Shown: positions 17,041-25,755 of the stretch, one piece after another
Layout: every line of letters begins with the position of its first letter
Numbering within the stretch: position 1 is the first letter of the stretch
Source: CAIUMH01 sp963758555
GTDB lineage: Bacteria > Actinomycetota > Acidimicrobiia > Acidimicrobiales > RAAP-2
Assembly: GCA_963758555.1 (NCBI GenBank)
Contig: CAVWVW010000003.1
Location: 1,054,001 to 1,118,000, forward strand
Direction: 5' to 3'
DNA: 64,000 bases
The notes under the pieces: model-generated
The model's input: the letters and a program-made list of their open reading frames with translations, nothing else
Database searches by the model: none
What the model was told of the DNA's origin: nothing
Made by a program: the position numbers and the translations under genes

Positions 17041-17976
17041 ATGGCGTTCTGTTCGAACTGCGGCACACAGATGGATGACAGCCAGGACGTCTGCCCGAGC
17101 TGCGGCACGACGAAGGCCACGAGCGGCGGATCACCAGCCATCCCCTTCGCTCCACCGGTCGCTGCGTCAGAGTACGGCGGCGTCCGAGAAGCTCAAGTCC
17201 GGGTGGGCATCGATCTCGAGCCACCGATGCAGCTCCGGTGGACCATCTTGATCCGCCTGATCTTGCTCATCCCCCTCTACATCGTCGGCTTCTTCATCGC
17301 CCTCGCTGGGCTGTTCGCCGCCATCGGGGCATGGTTTGCCTCGCTCGTCACCGGCCGAGTCCCTGACGGGATCCAAGCCTTCATCGCTGGGGTGGTGCGC
17401 TTCCTCGGGAACGTCCTCGCCTACCAGTTCTTCGTGGTCCCAGAGTGGCCCGGTATCCCCTTCAACCCCGCACCGAGTGATCAGGTGGACCTGGACGTCG
17501 ATCACGTGGATCTCAATCGGGCTGCGGTCTTCTTCCGCCTCATCTTGGCGATCCCTGCAGGGATCATCAGCAGCGTCTTGAGCTACGGAGCACTCGTGAT
17601 CTCCGTGATCATGTGGGTGTGGGGTCTGATCACGGGTCAGGAGAACCGGTCGTTCCACCAAGGCATGGCGCTCGTCGTTCGCTACCAGATGCGCTTCTAC
17701 GCCTACTTCTACCTCCTCTCCCCCACGCAGCCCTGGACAGGTCTCCTCGGCGACGAGGTGGTCGACGACCAAGCTCCAGGGATCGTCGGCGCCTCCAAGC
17801 CCGAGCGATGGGTCGTCATCAAGGGCGCCCGTACCCTGGTGATCGTGATGATCGTCATCGGGGCGATCATCGGAGTCACCGTGCAGGCGAACACGCGGTT
17901 CCACGCGAAGGGCTCGGTCGGCAGCTCGAGCACGCTGGCACCGCTGCGCGCTCCGCAGGCCTCACCGTCGCCCTGA
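17041..17976 (+). CDS. Zinc-ribbon DUF4389 membrane protein
   Basis: 311 residues starting MAFCSNCGTQMDDSQDVCPSCG, a two-knuckle zinc ribbon. After a linker come two DUF4389-type repeats: RWTILIRLILLIPLYIVGFFIALAGL with a W-F pattern, then RAAVFFRLILAIPAGIISSVLSYGALVISVIMW. Each is followed by conserved loops (PDGIQAFIAGVVRF; NRSFHQGMALVVRYQMRFYAYFYLL). A last helix (VIVMIVIGAIIGVTV) precedes a polar tail. The function is unknown. The frame is open to 16957, but the ATG at 17041 with a GAGGGGG ribosome site fits the ribbon being N-terminal. Confidence 0.82.
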   Translation: MAFCSNCGTQMDDSQDVCPSCGTTKATSGGSPAIPFAPPVAASEYGGVREAQVRVGIDLEPPMQLRWTILIRLILLIPLYIVGFFIALAGLFAAIGAWFASLVTGRVPDGIQAFIAGVVRFLGNVLAYQFFVVPEWPGIPFNPAPSDQVDLDVDHVDLNRAAVFFRLILAIPAGIISSVLSYGALVISVIMWVWGLITGQENRSFHQGMALVVRYQMRFYAYFYLLSPTQPWTGLLGDEVVDDQAPGIVGASKPERWVVIKGARTLVIVMIVIGAIIGVTVQANTRFHAKGSVGSSSTLAPLRAPQASPSP

Positions 17977-17994
17977 GCTGCGCTTCGTCCGATC

Positions 17995-18717
17995 TCAGGG
18001 CAGATAGCGGTCGAAGGCGTATGGCACCACGCCATAGAACGGAGCAGCCATGAGCGGCTCCACGCCCGTGGCTTCCCATCGCTCCTCGAGCACTGGGCGA
18101 AGTGACCGCGCCACGGAGGGCGGGTCCTCGTCGAGGAAGCAGTAGGAGATCTGCAGTCCCGCGTTGTCGCGAGTGGCCAGAGGGGGCTCCAGAGGTTCCC
18201 CGGCTGCCCACCACACGCCGCCGACACCCTCGACGTCGCAGAGCGCTGCTGTGGGGGATTCGCCTCGCTCGATCAAGAGGTAGATGCCCTTCATGGGCCA
18301 CCACGGCAGCACGTCTGCTCCCGCTTTGACGCGAGCCGCGGCCGCTCTGCCGCGCACCGAGTAGACCCCTCGCTCCACGGTGGGCAGGGGATCCGGGTTC
18401 CTCCCTGCCTCCTCGAGGGCCATGCTCAGGGCATAGAAGCCCTCCATGGCACGCAGATCTCTGAAGAAGTACGTCGTGATGTGGTCGGTCTCGTCATAGC
18501 GCTCGTGCGCGATGGCCCGCTCGGCTCGACACCCCGGCGTCGAGACCAGTCGACATGACGTCCTCAGCTCGGAGAGGCGCTGCTGCTCTGGTCGATGGTC
18601 GAGCGTGTGCCACTCGTTGTACGCGGCATCGCTGCCGTCAACGCTTCTCGCCGAGAACGACGTGTAGAGGGTCGTGACGTCGGACCGCCCGGTCGCCAAG
18701 AATCGCGGGAGCCTCAT
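17995..18717 (-). CDS. Conserved protein of unknown function
   Basis: About 240 residues. I do not recognise a named family. The segment TLYTSFSARSVDGSDAAYNEWHTLDHRPEQ looks like the His-containing strand-loop of a dimeric alpha/beta barrel, and a second half (MKGIYLLIERGESPTAALCDVEGVGGVWWAAG) has similar strand patterns, so a two-barrel protein is possible. The start is unsure: the ATG at 18717 keeps the barrel intact. A TAGTCT-CAGGCC-ATG arrangement just upstream would be a leaderless start in a different frame, which an undetected indel would reconcile. Confidence 0.55.
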   Translation of the reverse strand: MRLPRFLATGRSDVTTLYTSFSARSVDGSDAAYNEWHTLDHRPEQQRLSELRTSCRLVSTPGCRAERAIAHERYDETDHITTYFFRDLRAMEGFYALSMALEEAGRNPDPLPTVERGVYSVRGRAAAARVKAGADVLPWWPMKGIYLLIERGESPTAALCDVEGVGGVWWAAGEPLEPPLATRDNAGLQISYCFLDEDPPSVARSLRPVLEERWEATGVEPLMAAPFYGVVPYAFDRYLP

Positions 18718-18826
18718 CGGACGGCGTGCCGTGGAGCGCTGCCATGGCCTGAGACTAGGTCGGCGCTTCACCTGCTGCTCGAGGGGCTCTCGCTCAACGC
18801 CCTGGCTGTGTCGCCTGCTCGCCGCC

Positions 18827-19447
18827 TCAGCTCTCTTCCGACCCCTCAGTCGCCCCCATGGGGGCGCCGAGGACGTCGACCACCAAAGCGACCAGCTCGT
18901 CTCGTGGCACGTCGGCGAGCTCGTCGAACCAGTGAAGGCTCCTTGCCAGGCTGACTCCGAAGAGCGCCGCTGCGCTCAGCGTGGCTCGCAGCCCCGGATC
19001 GTCGAAGCCCTGAAGCCTGAACTGCTCCGTCAGCGGCTCGACGATGCGTCGCATGAGACGACCCTGCGCGGCGACCCGCACGTCGCGCGCGGTGTCTTGG
19101 CGGATCAGGGCCTGGAGGATCGGGCCAGGCCCCCGGAGGTCAGAGCGCCGAAGGACGAGCTCGGCCACCGCCGTGAGGTCAGCCAAGGGCTGGTCGCCCT
19201 CGCCGAAGCTCGCCTGGTCGCCTTCATCGAGAGGCTCTCTGGCGACCACCGCGATGTAGAGATCGGCCTTCGATCCGAAGTACCGAGCGATGAGCGCTGG
19301 ATCGACGCCGGCTAGCTCCCCGATCTCTCGGGTCGTGGTGGCGTCGAAGCCCTTCTGGCCAAACAGCTCCGTCGCCGCATCGAAGAGCGCCTGAGCGCTC
19401 GCCGCCGCGTCGCGGCGACGGGGCTGGGTGGCATCGACGGTGCTCAA
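18827..19447 (-). CDS. TetR-family transcriptional repressor
   Basis: 206 residues with an N-terminal TetR DNA-binding domain: ALFDAATELFGQKGFDATTTREIGELAGVDPALIARYFGSKADLYIAVV at residues 20-68, followed by a variable ligand domain. The start is a TTG at 19447 overlapping the stop of the upstream MFS gene as TTGA, indicating translational coupling. The probable operator is the palindrome at 21010-21042 before the MFS gene, so exporter and repressor form one autoregulated operon. Confidence 0.88.
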   Translation of the reverse strand: MSTVDATQPRRRDAAASAQALFDAATELFGQKGFDATTTREIGELAGVDPALIARYFGSKADLYIAVVAREPLDEGDQASFGEGDQPLADLTAVAELVLRRSDLRGPGPILQALIRQDTARDVRVAAQGRLMRRIVEPLTEQFRLQGFDDPGLRATLSAAALFGVSLARSLHWFDELADVPRDELVALVVDVLGAPMGATEGSEES

Positions 19448-20991
19448 GGCGCCTCGCTCCGCTCGTCATCGAACTCGTGCGCATCGGTCCGCATGGCGCT
19501 GGAGCCTGCCAGCTCTGATTCTTCCTCCATCAGCTCGAGCACCGCCCGCCGCTCGCCTTCATCCAGGTCCTCGAGCGAGGCCTGCGCTTTGCCAGGCAGC
19601 ACGTAGCTCAGCACCGCCGCCAGCAAGCTCAGGGCGACCGCGGTGAAAAGCGCGACCTGGAAGCCCGCTTCGGACGGAAAGGGCTGACCGGGGTGCGTGA
19701 AGGTGAGCAGGATGGCAGCGGCCACCGCGCTGCCGATCGAGAGGCCGACGTTGCGAAGCACCTGATAGAAGCCCATGGCACTGCCCGTCTCACGGTGCGG
19801 CACCGCTCGAACGATGAAGCCGGGCATGGCGCCGAAGGAGAAGCCGATCCCGAGCCCCGTGATGCCAAGGGCGACGAAGACCTCCCAGAGGGCGCCGTGC
19901 TCGAGGGCGAAGAGGAGGGGTGCGGCAGCGAAGAGCAGTGCCCCGAGCGGCACCATGTTGCGCGTGCCGAACCGCCGCTCGAAGCCGCCAAGCAGACGGC
20001 TGGCGATGAAGGTGCCGACCGAGAGCGGCACCAGCGCCAGACCAGCCACGAAGCTCGTGGCACCGAAGCCGAAGCCGTAGGACGCAGGCACCTGCGTGAA
20101 GGTGACCATGACAGGGAGCACCAGGTAGATGGCGATGCTCATGACCATCCCCGCGACGTCGGCGGCGAGCACCGCCCGGTTGCGCAGGTGCCGCAGGTCG
20201 ACCAGCGGATAGGCGAAGCGGAGCTCTCGACGGACCCAGAGGATGAGCAGCACCGCAACTGCCGCCCAGATCCCCAGGGTGATCGGAGAGCTCCAGCCCC
20301 ACGAGCCACCCTCGGTGAGCACCACCGAGACGCCTGTGACCGCAAGGCCCAAGGCCACGGCTCCTGAGACGTCGAAGGGCTTGGAGGTCACCTTGGACGC
20401 ACCGGGCAGGAAGAGCGCCGCCGCGAGCAACGCCATCAGCACGACGAAGGCCCCGAACCAGTACGCCGCGTGGTACGAGGCGAAGGTGACGATGATCCCT
20501 GTCACGGGATAGCCCAGGCCCACACCGATGGCGTTGCTCACCGACAAGGTGGCGATCCCACGGTTGGCCGATGCCGGATCGAGCGTCCGCCGAGCGATCG
20601 CCATCGTCACCGGCATCAGACCAAGGCTGACGCCCTGGAGCGCACGACCCACCACCAACAGCAAGAAGTCATTCGAGACCGCCGACAAGACGCACCCGAC
20701 CGCTGCCACGCCCAGGGTGACCAGGACCACGCGGCGTTGGTGGGCGCCGTCGGCCAGGCGACCGAGCACCGGCGTCGCCACCGCACCGGTGAGCAGGGCA
20801 GCGGTGAGGACCCACTCGCCTGTGCTGATCGACACGTGGTTGGTCAAGGAGATGGTCTTGATCAGCGGCGCACCGAGGCTGCTCACCATGGCGATGACCG
20901 TGCAGGTGAAGACCAGCGTCGGCAGCAAGTAGCGAGGCGACGCCTGGGGGTCGCCAGCCTGGCTCCTCACGTCGCTTGCTGCCTCGGTCAT
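19444..20991 (-). CDS. DHA2-type MFS exporter
   Basis: 515 residues with about 14 membrane helices. Motifs include GEWVLTAALLTGAVATPVLGRLADGAHQRRVVLVTLG (motif A region), RALQGVSLGLMPVTMAIARR and AIGVGLGYPVTGIIV. A charged, Glu-rich cytoplasmic tail follows the last helix (SLEDLDEGERRAVLELMEEESE). A TATTAT hexamer overlapped by an inverted repeat lies upstream, and the TetR gene follows with overlapping stop and start. The substrate is unknown; induction by a TetR ligand is likely. Confidence 0.88.
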   Translation of the reverse strand: MTEAASDVRSQAGDPQASPRYLLPTLVFTCTVIAMVSSLGAPLIKTISLTNHVSISTGEWVLTAALLTGAVATPVLGRLADGAHQRRVVLVTLGVAAVGCVLSAVSNDFLLLVVGRALQGVSLGLMPVTMAIARRTLDPASANRGIATLSVSNAIGVGLGYPVTGIIVTFASYHAAYWFGAFVVLMALLAAALFLPGASKVTSKPFDVSGAVALGLAVTGVSVVLTEGGSWGWSSPITLGIWAAVAVLLILWVRRELRFAYPLVDLRHLRNRAVLAADVAGMVMSIAIYLVLPVMVTFTQVPASYGFGFGATSFVAGLALVPLSVGTFIASRLLGGFERRFGTRNMVPLGALLFAAAPLLFALEHGALWEVFVALGITGLGIGFSFGAMPGFIVRAVPHRETGSAMGFYQVLRNVGLSIGSAVAAAILLTFTHPGQPFPSEAGFQVALFTAVALSLLAAVLSYVLPGKAQASLEDLDEGERRAVLELMEEESELAGSSAMRTDAHEFDDERSEAP

Positions 20992-21009
20992 CAGGCGAAC
21001 CTCGCTCCG

Positions 21010-21042
21010 ATGTCATCGGATGATGTCATCGTTTGATGACAT
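21010..21042 (-). promoter_or_regulatory. Palindromic operator and -10 region of the MFS-TetR operon
   Basis: A perfect inverted repeat ATGTCATC-gttt-GATGACAT occupies 21023-21042, and a further ATGTCATC copy sits at 21010-21017. On the minus strand a TATTAT hexamer (21046-21041) overlaps the outer arm, so a bound repressor would cover the -10 box. The operon start codon (20991) lies just downstream. This fits autorepression by the TetR protein encoded at 18827-19447. Confidence 0.75.
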
Positions 21043-21072
21043 AATAGCAAATCGTCGGCACTCCCGGCGCGC

Positions 21073-21774
21073 CTAGTTGACCGCCTTCTCTCGTTCGGGG
21101 CCTCGGCGCTCGAGCTCTGCGCCGAGCAGCGCGGCGAGATCTGCTGCGATCAGGTGGCCAGCCAGAGGATCGTCGCCCAGAGGGGGGGCCAGCGAGCGCA
21201 GGTCGGTGACCTCGTCGTCGAGCACCCTCCCCAGCGCCGTCCGCTCGGTGTCGTCGAGCGAGAGGATCTCGGGGAGCCGGTGGTCTCGAGCTCGGTACAC
21301 GGCGCTCTGGACGAGGGCGCCGTCTCGAGAGCGCCAGGCGGTCAGCCCGAGGAGCTTTCGACCCGTCGAGTCGACCAGCTCGCCGAATCCGAGGGCGGCG
21401 AAGCACGCCACCGACTGCGCGACCTGCCCGGTGGGCTCGACGATGCGAAGACCGTCCACGCCGCGTGACGCGAGCACGGAACGAAGGTGCTCGCCGACCC
21501 CGATGAGGAGCCCCCGGACGTCTCGCACGAGTGAGGAGGCCGCCGGAAGCCACAGATCGATCCAGATGGTCTGCTTCGGATCGACGAAGACAGCCCCTCC
21601 CCCACCTCGCCGTCGCACGACGTCGATGGTTGCGTCGCGAGCGATGAGCTCGTCGGGTTGGGAGCTGCCAAGCACCACGAGCGGTTCATCGAGCACTCGT
21701 TCGATGACGACGGGTTCGCTGCGGGTGCGGAGTCGACTCACGTCCAGCCGCCCGATGCGCTCGGGACGGCTCAC
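21073..21774 (-). CDS. Lipoate/biotin-protein ligase-like protein (LplA/LipB superfamily)
   Basis: 233 residues. The fold is indicated by DVVRRRGGGGAVFVDPKQTIWIDLWLP, corresponding to the RR-x-GGGAV ligand loop of LplA-type enzymes, and by GRKLLGLTAWRSRDGALVQSAVY, where the Lys of GRKLLG sits at the usual catalytic lysine position. The rest is divergent, so a lipoate, octanoate or biotin substrate cannot be chosen. The GTG at 21774 overlaps the stop of the upstream HNH gene as GTGA, and I prefer it to longer open starts. Confidence 0.72.
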   Translation of the reverse strand: MSRPERIGRLDVSRLRTRSEPVVIERVLDEPLVVLGSSQPDELIARDATIDVVRRRGGGGAVFVDPKQTIWIDLWLPAASSLVRDVRGLLIGVGEHLRSVLASRGVDGLRIVEPTGQVAQSVACFAALGFGELVDSTGRKLLGLTAWRSRDGALVQSAVYRARDHRLPEILSLDDTERTALGRVLDDEVTDLRSLAPPLGDDPLAGHLIAADLAALLGAELERRGPEREKAVN

Positions 21775-22286
21775 GCCGCGGGAAGCGCCTCGCCGAGATA
21801 CGGGCTCCAGAGGGGGTCGACCTCGCCGAGATGTCGCCAGCGCCAGAGCAGGCCAGCGGGCACGTAGGGCTCGAAGAGCAGCTCCCACCCGATCTCGTCC
21901 AGCATCCGGTCACCCTTTTGCAGGTTGTGGCGCTTGCAGGCCGCGACCACGTTGGTCCACTCGTGGCGACCACCACGAGAGCGCGGCACGACGTGATCGA
22001 TGGTGTCGGCGTGCCCGTCGCAGTAGGCGCAGCGGCTTCGATCGCGCATCAGCACGCCGCGCCGAGACAGCGGCGCTTGCGTGGCACGGAAGGGCACCTT
22101 GACGTAAGAGCGGAGCCGAACGATCGAGGGCACGGTCACCTCGAGGGAGGGAGAGTGGAACACCGGGGCGTCTTCACGAGCCGCGACGACCTCGGCCCGC
22201 TCGACGAGCACGAGCAGCACCGCTCGCTTTGCCGTCACGAGCTGGAGGGGCTCGAAACTCGCGTTGAGCAGCAACACCCTTGCCAT
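21771..22286 (-). CDS. HNH endonuclease family protein
   Basis: 171 residues. An N-terminal MARVLLLNASFEPLQLVTAKRAV segment typical of this actinobacterial group is followed by an HNH core: CAYCDGHADTIDHVVPRSRGGRHEWTNVVAACKRHNLQKGD. This has a CxxC zinc pair, the DH catalytic pair and the terminal HN. The last zinc cysteine is replaced by His (ACKRHN). The ATG at 22286 is preceded by TAGGTT eight bases upstream, the leaderless pattern seen elsewhere in the window. The true biological role of this common family is unclear. Confidence 0.85.
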   Translation of the reverse strand: MARVLLLNASFEPLQLVTAKRAVLLVLVERAEVVAAREDAPVFHSPSLEVTVPSIVRLRSYVKVPFRATQAPLSRRGVLMRDRSRCAYCDGHADTIDHVVPRSRGGRHEWTNVVAACKRHNLQKGDRMLDEIGWELLFEPYVPAGLLWRWRHLGEVDPLWSPYLGEALPAA

Positions 22287-22297
22287 CCCCAGAGAAC

Positions 22298-22561
22298 CTA
22301 CCGCCGCTGGTGCTTCATGCGGTGGAACCAATCGAGCACCTCGATGACTTCATCCGGAGAGGGCGGCTCTTCGCCTGCGCCCCCCGAGGAGGTCTCCATG
22401 CGGAAGCGCCAGTAGGCCGGATCCGGATAGGGAAGGAACGGCCGACGACGCCACCAGCCCGTGGGCGCCAGGGCGAAGATCGCACTCAGCGCTCGAGGCA
22501 GGCGCCACGGCTGGCGAAGCACACGAGGGATCGTTCCCTTGGCGAGCAGGTTGTCCCTCAT
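22298..22561 (-). CDS. Small conserved basic protein of unknown function
   Basis: 87 residues, rich in Arg, Pro and Trp (LAPTGWWRRRPFLPYPDPAYWRFRMET), ending in a predicted amphipathic helix DEVIEVLDWFHRMKHQRR. The start ATG overlaps the stop of the ROK kinase gene (ATGA), which supports real, coupled translation. I do not recognise a family. Confidence 0.65.
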   Translation of the reverse strand: MRDNLLAKGTIPRVLRQPWRLPRALSAIFALAPTGWWRRRPFLPYPDPAYWRFRMETSSGGAGEEPPSPDEVIEVLDWFHRMKHQRR

Positions 22562-23439
22562 GCCCGCTCCATCGCTCGGCTCGGAGCGAAACCCACGGCC
22601 GCCGCGCCGATGAGCGGTCCTTCGTCGCCGAGCCCTGCTGGCACGATGGCAGCTCCTCGCGTGAAGGCAAGACCCGTGCGCTCGGTGAGCGCTCGCTGCG
22701 CCGCGTCAAAGAAAGGCTGGCCGAAGCCCAGGGCCACCGAGCCGGCCACGACGCAGAGATCGAGGTCGAGGAGCGTGACCACCGACGCCACCGCCCGACC
22801 CACCAGCAGGCCCGTTCGCTCGATGATGGCGAGGGGTGCGTCCTTGGCCGGTCGACCAGTGATGGCGTGGATGGCTGTGCCAGACGCCTCTGCCTCCAGG
22901 CAGCCGCGCACACCGCATGAGCAGAGCCTGCCGTCAGGGACCACGACGAGGTGGCCGATGTGACCCGCATTGCCCAGACGTCCATCGAGGAGTCTGCCGT
23001 CGAGGACGATGCCGCCTCCGACGCCGGTCGAGACCACCATGGCCACGAAGCTCCCCGTGTGGCTTGCCGCCCCCAGCCACCCCTCGGCGAGGGCCAGCGC
23101 CTTGGCGTCGTTGTCGAGCGAGACGGGCAGGCCCAGGGACCCGTGCAGCCGCTCAACGAGAGGAAAGCCTTGCCATCCGGGAATGTTGAGCGGCGAGACC
23201 GTGCCAGCCAGCGGATCCATCGGACCCCCGCAGCCCACGCCGACGACGTCGGGGCGCTCAGCGGCGCTGGCGCAGACTCGCTCCGTCAGCGCCAACACCG
23301 TGTCAAACAAAGTCTCGGCGTCGGCTCCTGGGATCGTCGGCGCTTGCTGGCGCGCAAGCAGCCTTCCTGCAGCGTCGACGAGACCAACGGCGACCTTCGT
23401 CCCACCGATGTCGATCGCCAGGCAGGTTGTCGCGCTCAT
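22558..23439 (-). CDS. ROK-family glucokinase
   Basis: 293 residues. The N-terminal phosphate loop LAIDIGGTKVAVGLVD, the catalytic Asp region SLDNDAKALALAEGWLG, GTGVGGGIVLDGRL, the ROK signature HIGHLVVVPDGRLCSCGVRGCLEAEASG with its CxCGxxGCLE zinc site, and the EGWLGA segment all match bacterial glucokinases. It phosphorylates glucose with ATP in the cytoplasm. No helix-turn-helix is present, so it is a kinase and not a ROK repressor. Confidence 0.9.
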   Translation of the reverse strand: MSATTCLAIDIGGTKVAVGLVDAAGRLLARQQAPTIPGADAETLFDTVLALTERVCASAAERPDVVGVGCGGPMDPLAGTVSPLNIPGWQGFPLVERLHGSLGLPVSLDNDAKALALAEGWLGAASHTGSFVAMVVSTGVGGGIVLDGRLLDGRLGNAGHIGHLVVVPDGRLCSCGVRGCLEAEASGTAIHAITGRPAKDAPLAIIERTGLLVGRAVASVVTLLDLDLCVVAGSVALGFGQPFFDAAQRALTERTGLAFTRGAAIVPAGLGDEGPLIGAAAVGFAPSRAMERA

Positions 23440-23460
23440 GGGGGCGGCGCCCCTTCCGGA

Positions 23461-23859
23461 TCAGTCCTCGTGTCGACGGAAGCGGCTGCGAAGCCAGTCG
23501 CGAGCATCATGGACGGCGCTCTCGATGTTGCTCTGCGCACCAGAGCGCTCCTCGTCGTGGAGCGAACGGGTGACGTCATGCCAACCCGCCTTGCCCATGC
23601 GCCGAAGGTTTCGCTCGAAGACCACCGCGGAACCGAACATGATGGCCACACCCAAGAGGCCGAGGAAGACCGACACGGGATAGAGCGCCACCAAGCCGAT
23701 CACGCCCAAGACGAAGACCACTGCTGCCCACTTGGCCTGTCGACCGGCGTGCCGGTAGACGGACTCGTTGGCAACGCGGTTGGCAAAGGAGGGGTCTTGC
23801 TTGCTGAGCGACTCTTCGAGCTCTGCGAGGATCCGCTGCTCGTGCTCTGACAGTGGCAC
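23461..23859 (-). CDS. DUF3040 membrane protein
   Basis: 132 residues starting VPLSEHEQRILAELEESLSKQDPSFANRV, the diagnostic DUF3040 N-terminus. Two membrane helices follow (AAVVFVLGVIGLVALY and VFLGLLGVAIMFGSAVVF) and then a basic tail. The GTG at 23859 has GGGGAGGAG just upstream; a longer frame to 23895 lacks support. The family is widespread in actinobacteria and of unknown function. A TAATAT hexamer near 23910-23915 on the minus strand could be its -10. Confidence 0.85.
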   Translation of the reverse strand: MPLSEHEQRILAELEESLSKQDPSFANRVANESVYRHAGRQAKWAAVVFVLGVIGLVALYPVSVFLGLLGVAIMFGSAVVFERNLRRMGKAGWHDVTRSLHDEERSGAQSNIESAVHDARDWLRSRFRRHED

Positions 23860-24018
23860 CGATCTCCTCCCTTCCCCTCCGAGTTCGAAGCCCACGAAGG
23901 GCTCTGCTGGGATATTACGACGCCAACAGGGGAGGCGTCACGCGGTGGTGAAGAATTCCCCCAGTTGTCACACTCACCGCTATAGCGTGAGCCCGATGCC
24001 TAACACCCGCGTGACGCC

Positions 24019-25380
24019 GTGACCACCCCTCCCGAGCTCGTTGAAGAAGGTGATCCCAAGGGCACGTCGCTCGAGGCGATCGCCCCACCGAAGCGCCACC
24101 TGGCTCGGCGCATCATCACCTGGGTGCTCGTCGTGCTCTTCGCGATCCTCACCCCCGTCACGATCGCTTCGGCCTGGGCGGTCAAGACGGTGACCAACAC
24201 CGACCGCTACGTCTCGACGCTCCAGCCGCTCTCGTCGAACCCCGTGATCATCGACTACGTGGCGACCAAGGCGACGACGACGCTGTTCGATCAGCTCAAC
24301 GTCGAAGGTCGCATCGGGGCACTCGTCCCCTTCGGCGGCAATACGATCGCCGCTCCTCTGACCCAGCAGCTCGAGACCTACACCCAGGCCCAGGTCAAGA
24401 GCCTGCTCTCGACGACGTGGTTCCAGGAGCTCTGGCAGAAGGAGAACGAGTTCACCCACTCCCAGGCGGTAAACCTCCTCACCGGCAAGGACACCGGGGT
24501 CACCACGACGGCTCGCAAGATCGTCCTCAACCTCACCCCGGCGCTGACCAAGGCGATCGATGAGCTCGACGCCAAGGGCATCACGGTCTTCGACCCGATC
24601 AAGCGCAAGCTCAACACGGACAAGGCCCTCACGTTCGACCTCTACACGAACCAGCAGGTCCAGACGGCCCAGAAGTACTTCGGGCTCGCCGTCAACCTTC
24701 GGATCTTCTTGCTGATCTTCACGCCCCTGATCGGCATCGCTGCGGTGGTGGTGGCCGTCGAGCGACGTCGAACTGCCCTGCGGACCCTCCTTGGAGGCAT
24801 CCTCGGCTGCTTGGTGCTCATCGTGCTGCTGACCTGGGTGCGGAGTCGCTTCGTCTCGGCGGTCCCACAGGACGCCTCGCAGGTAGCCCAAGAGGTCTGG
24901 GACACCCTCACGCGCTATCTGCACCGTCTGCTCTATGCCGTGCTCGGGGTCTTCGTCCTCGGTTCGATCGGCCTCTGGATCGCCGGACCGTCGACGTGGG
25001 CGGTGGCCACGCGCCGAACGATCCGAGGCTCGTCGAAGAAGGTCGCCAGCACGGCCGATGACGCCTATCACTCCGAGACGACGAGCAAGGCCATCGACAA
25101 GGCCACCGGCGTGCTCGAGACCGCGAACAACTTCGTCAAGCGCAACCTGGTGCCCATGCGCTGGGTCGGCGTCTTCGTGGCCGCCCTCATCCTGATCACG
25201 GCGAGGACGGTCAGTGCGCTCTTCTGGACGATCGTGCTCCTGGCCATCTACCAGGTGGTGATCTCGTTGCCTTGGGTCCGCGCCCAACCTGCGCTCCAGC
25301 GAGGCTCGTCGAAGGAGCTCTCGAGCGTCGCCGGTCCCGGGGACGGCTCCGCCGACGACTCCACGCCCGAGGCCACCTAG
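24019..25380 (+). CDS. Actinobacterial integral membrane protein of unknown function
   Basis: 453 residues. One N-terminal membrane helix (ITWVLVVLFAILTPVTIASAWAV) precedes a large extracytoplasmic domain (VTNTDRYVSTLQPLSSNPVIIDYVATKATTTLF, then paired helices to about residue 215). At least four more helices follow: 229-250, 255-275, 305-325 and 380-420. The TDRYVxTLxPL pattern is shared by conserved actinobacterial membrane proteins without assigned role. The start is a GTG at 24019. Its reading frame is intact throughout. Confidence 0.8.
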   Translation: MTTPPELVEEGDPKGTSLEAIAPPKRHLARRIITWVLVVLFAILTPVTIASAWAVKTVTNTDRYVSTLQPLSSNPVIIDYVATKATTTLFDQLNVEGRIGALVPFGGNTIAAPLTQQLETYTQAQVKSLLSTTWFQELWQKENEFTHSQAVNLLTGKDTGVTTTARKIVLNLTPALTKAIDELDAKGITVFDPIKRKLNTDKALTFDLYTNQQVQTAQKYFGLAVNLRIFLLIFTPLIGIAAVVVAVERRRTALRTLLGGILGCLVLIVLLTWVRSRFVSAVPQDASQVAQEVWDTLTRYLHRLLYAVLGVFVLGSIGLWIAGPSTWAVATRRTIRGSSKKVASTADDAYHSETTSKAIDKATGVLETANNFVKRNLVPMRWVGVFVAALILITARTVSALFWTIVLLAIYQVVISLPWVRAQPALQRGSSKELSSVAGPGDGSADDSTPEAT

Positions 25381-25434
25381 CAAGGACCCGGCCCTCCCCC
25401 AACGCCCACTCGGCGGGAGCTAGCTCACAGAGGT

Positions 25435-25683
25435 CTAGCGCTGGTGGTCGTGGGGGTGCTTCGATCGACGCAGCAGCAAGGCGAGCAGGGCGCCCAGCCC
25501 GGCGCTGATGACGATGACGGTGATCAGCGAGGTCTCGGCGCTGAACACCCAGAAGTGCACCTTGACCTTCTGGGTGTTGGCGATGACGAACCAGAGCAGG
25601 AGCGCGCCGGCCAGCGTGATGATGACGAGGCGCGCGTCCCGCCGTGGCCGTCGCTTCTCCGAGCGCTCCATCTCATCAGTCAT
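25435..25683 (-). CDS. LapA-domain (DUF1049) small membrane protein
   Basis: 82 residues: a charged N-terminus, then LVIITLAGALLLWFVIANTQKVKVHFWVF, where the NTQxVxVxF turn is characteristic of the LapA family, a second helix (LITVIVISAGLGALLALLLRR), and a His-rich end. GAGGAG precedes the ATG at 25683, and a TATTGT hexamer further upstream may be the -10. LapA in E. coli acts in LPS assembly; actinobacterial relatives have no known role. Confidence 0.85.
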   Translation of the reverse strand: MTDEMERSEKRRPRRDARLVIITLAGALLLWFVIANTQKVKVHFWVFSAETSLITVIVISAGLGALLALLLRRSKHPHDHQR

Positions 25684-25755
25684 CGCTTCGCTCCTCGTTG
25701 CCTCTCACCATCGTGACAATACGGGGAGGGACACAGGGGGATCCCGCCCGCGTGG

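Noticed and set aside
23980..25383. A 467-codon minus-strand open frame
   Set aside because: It is antisense to the intact membrane protein at 24019-25380, which has clear membrane helices; the antisense protein is an Arg/Asp/Glu-rich artefact.
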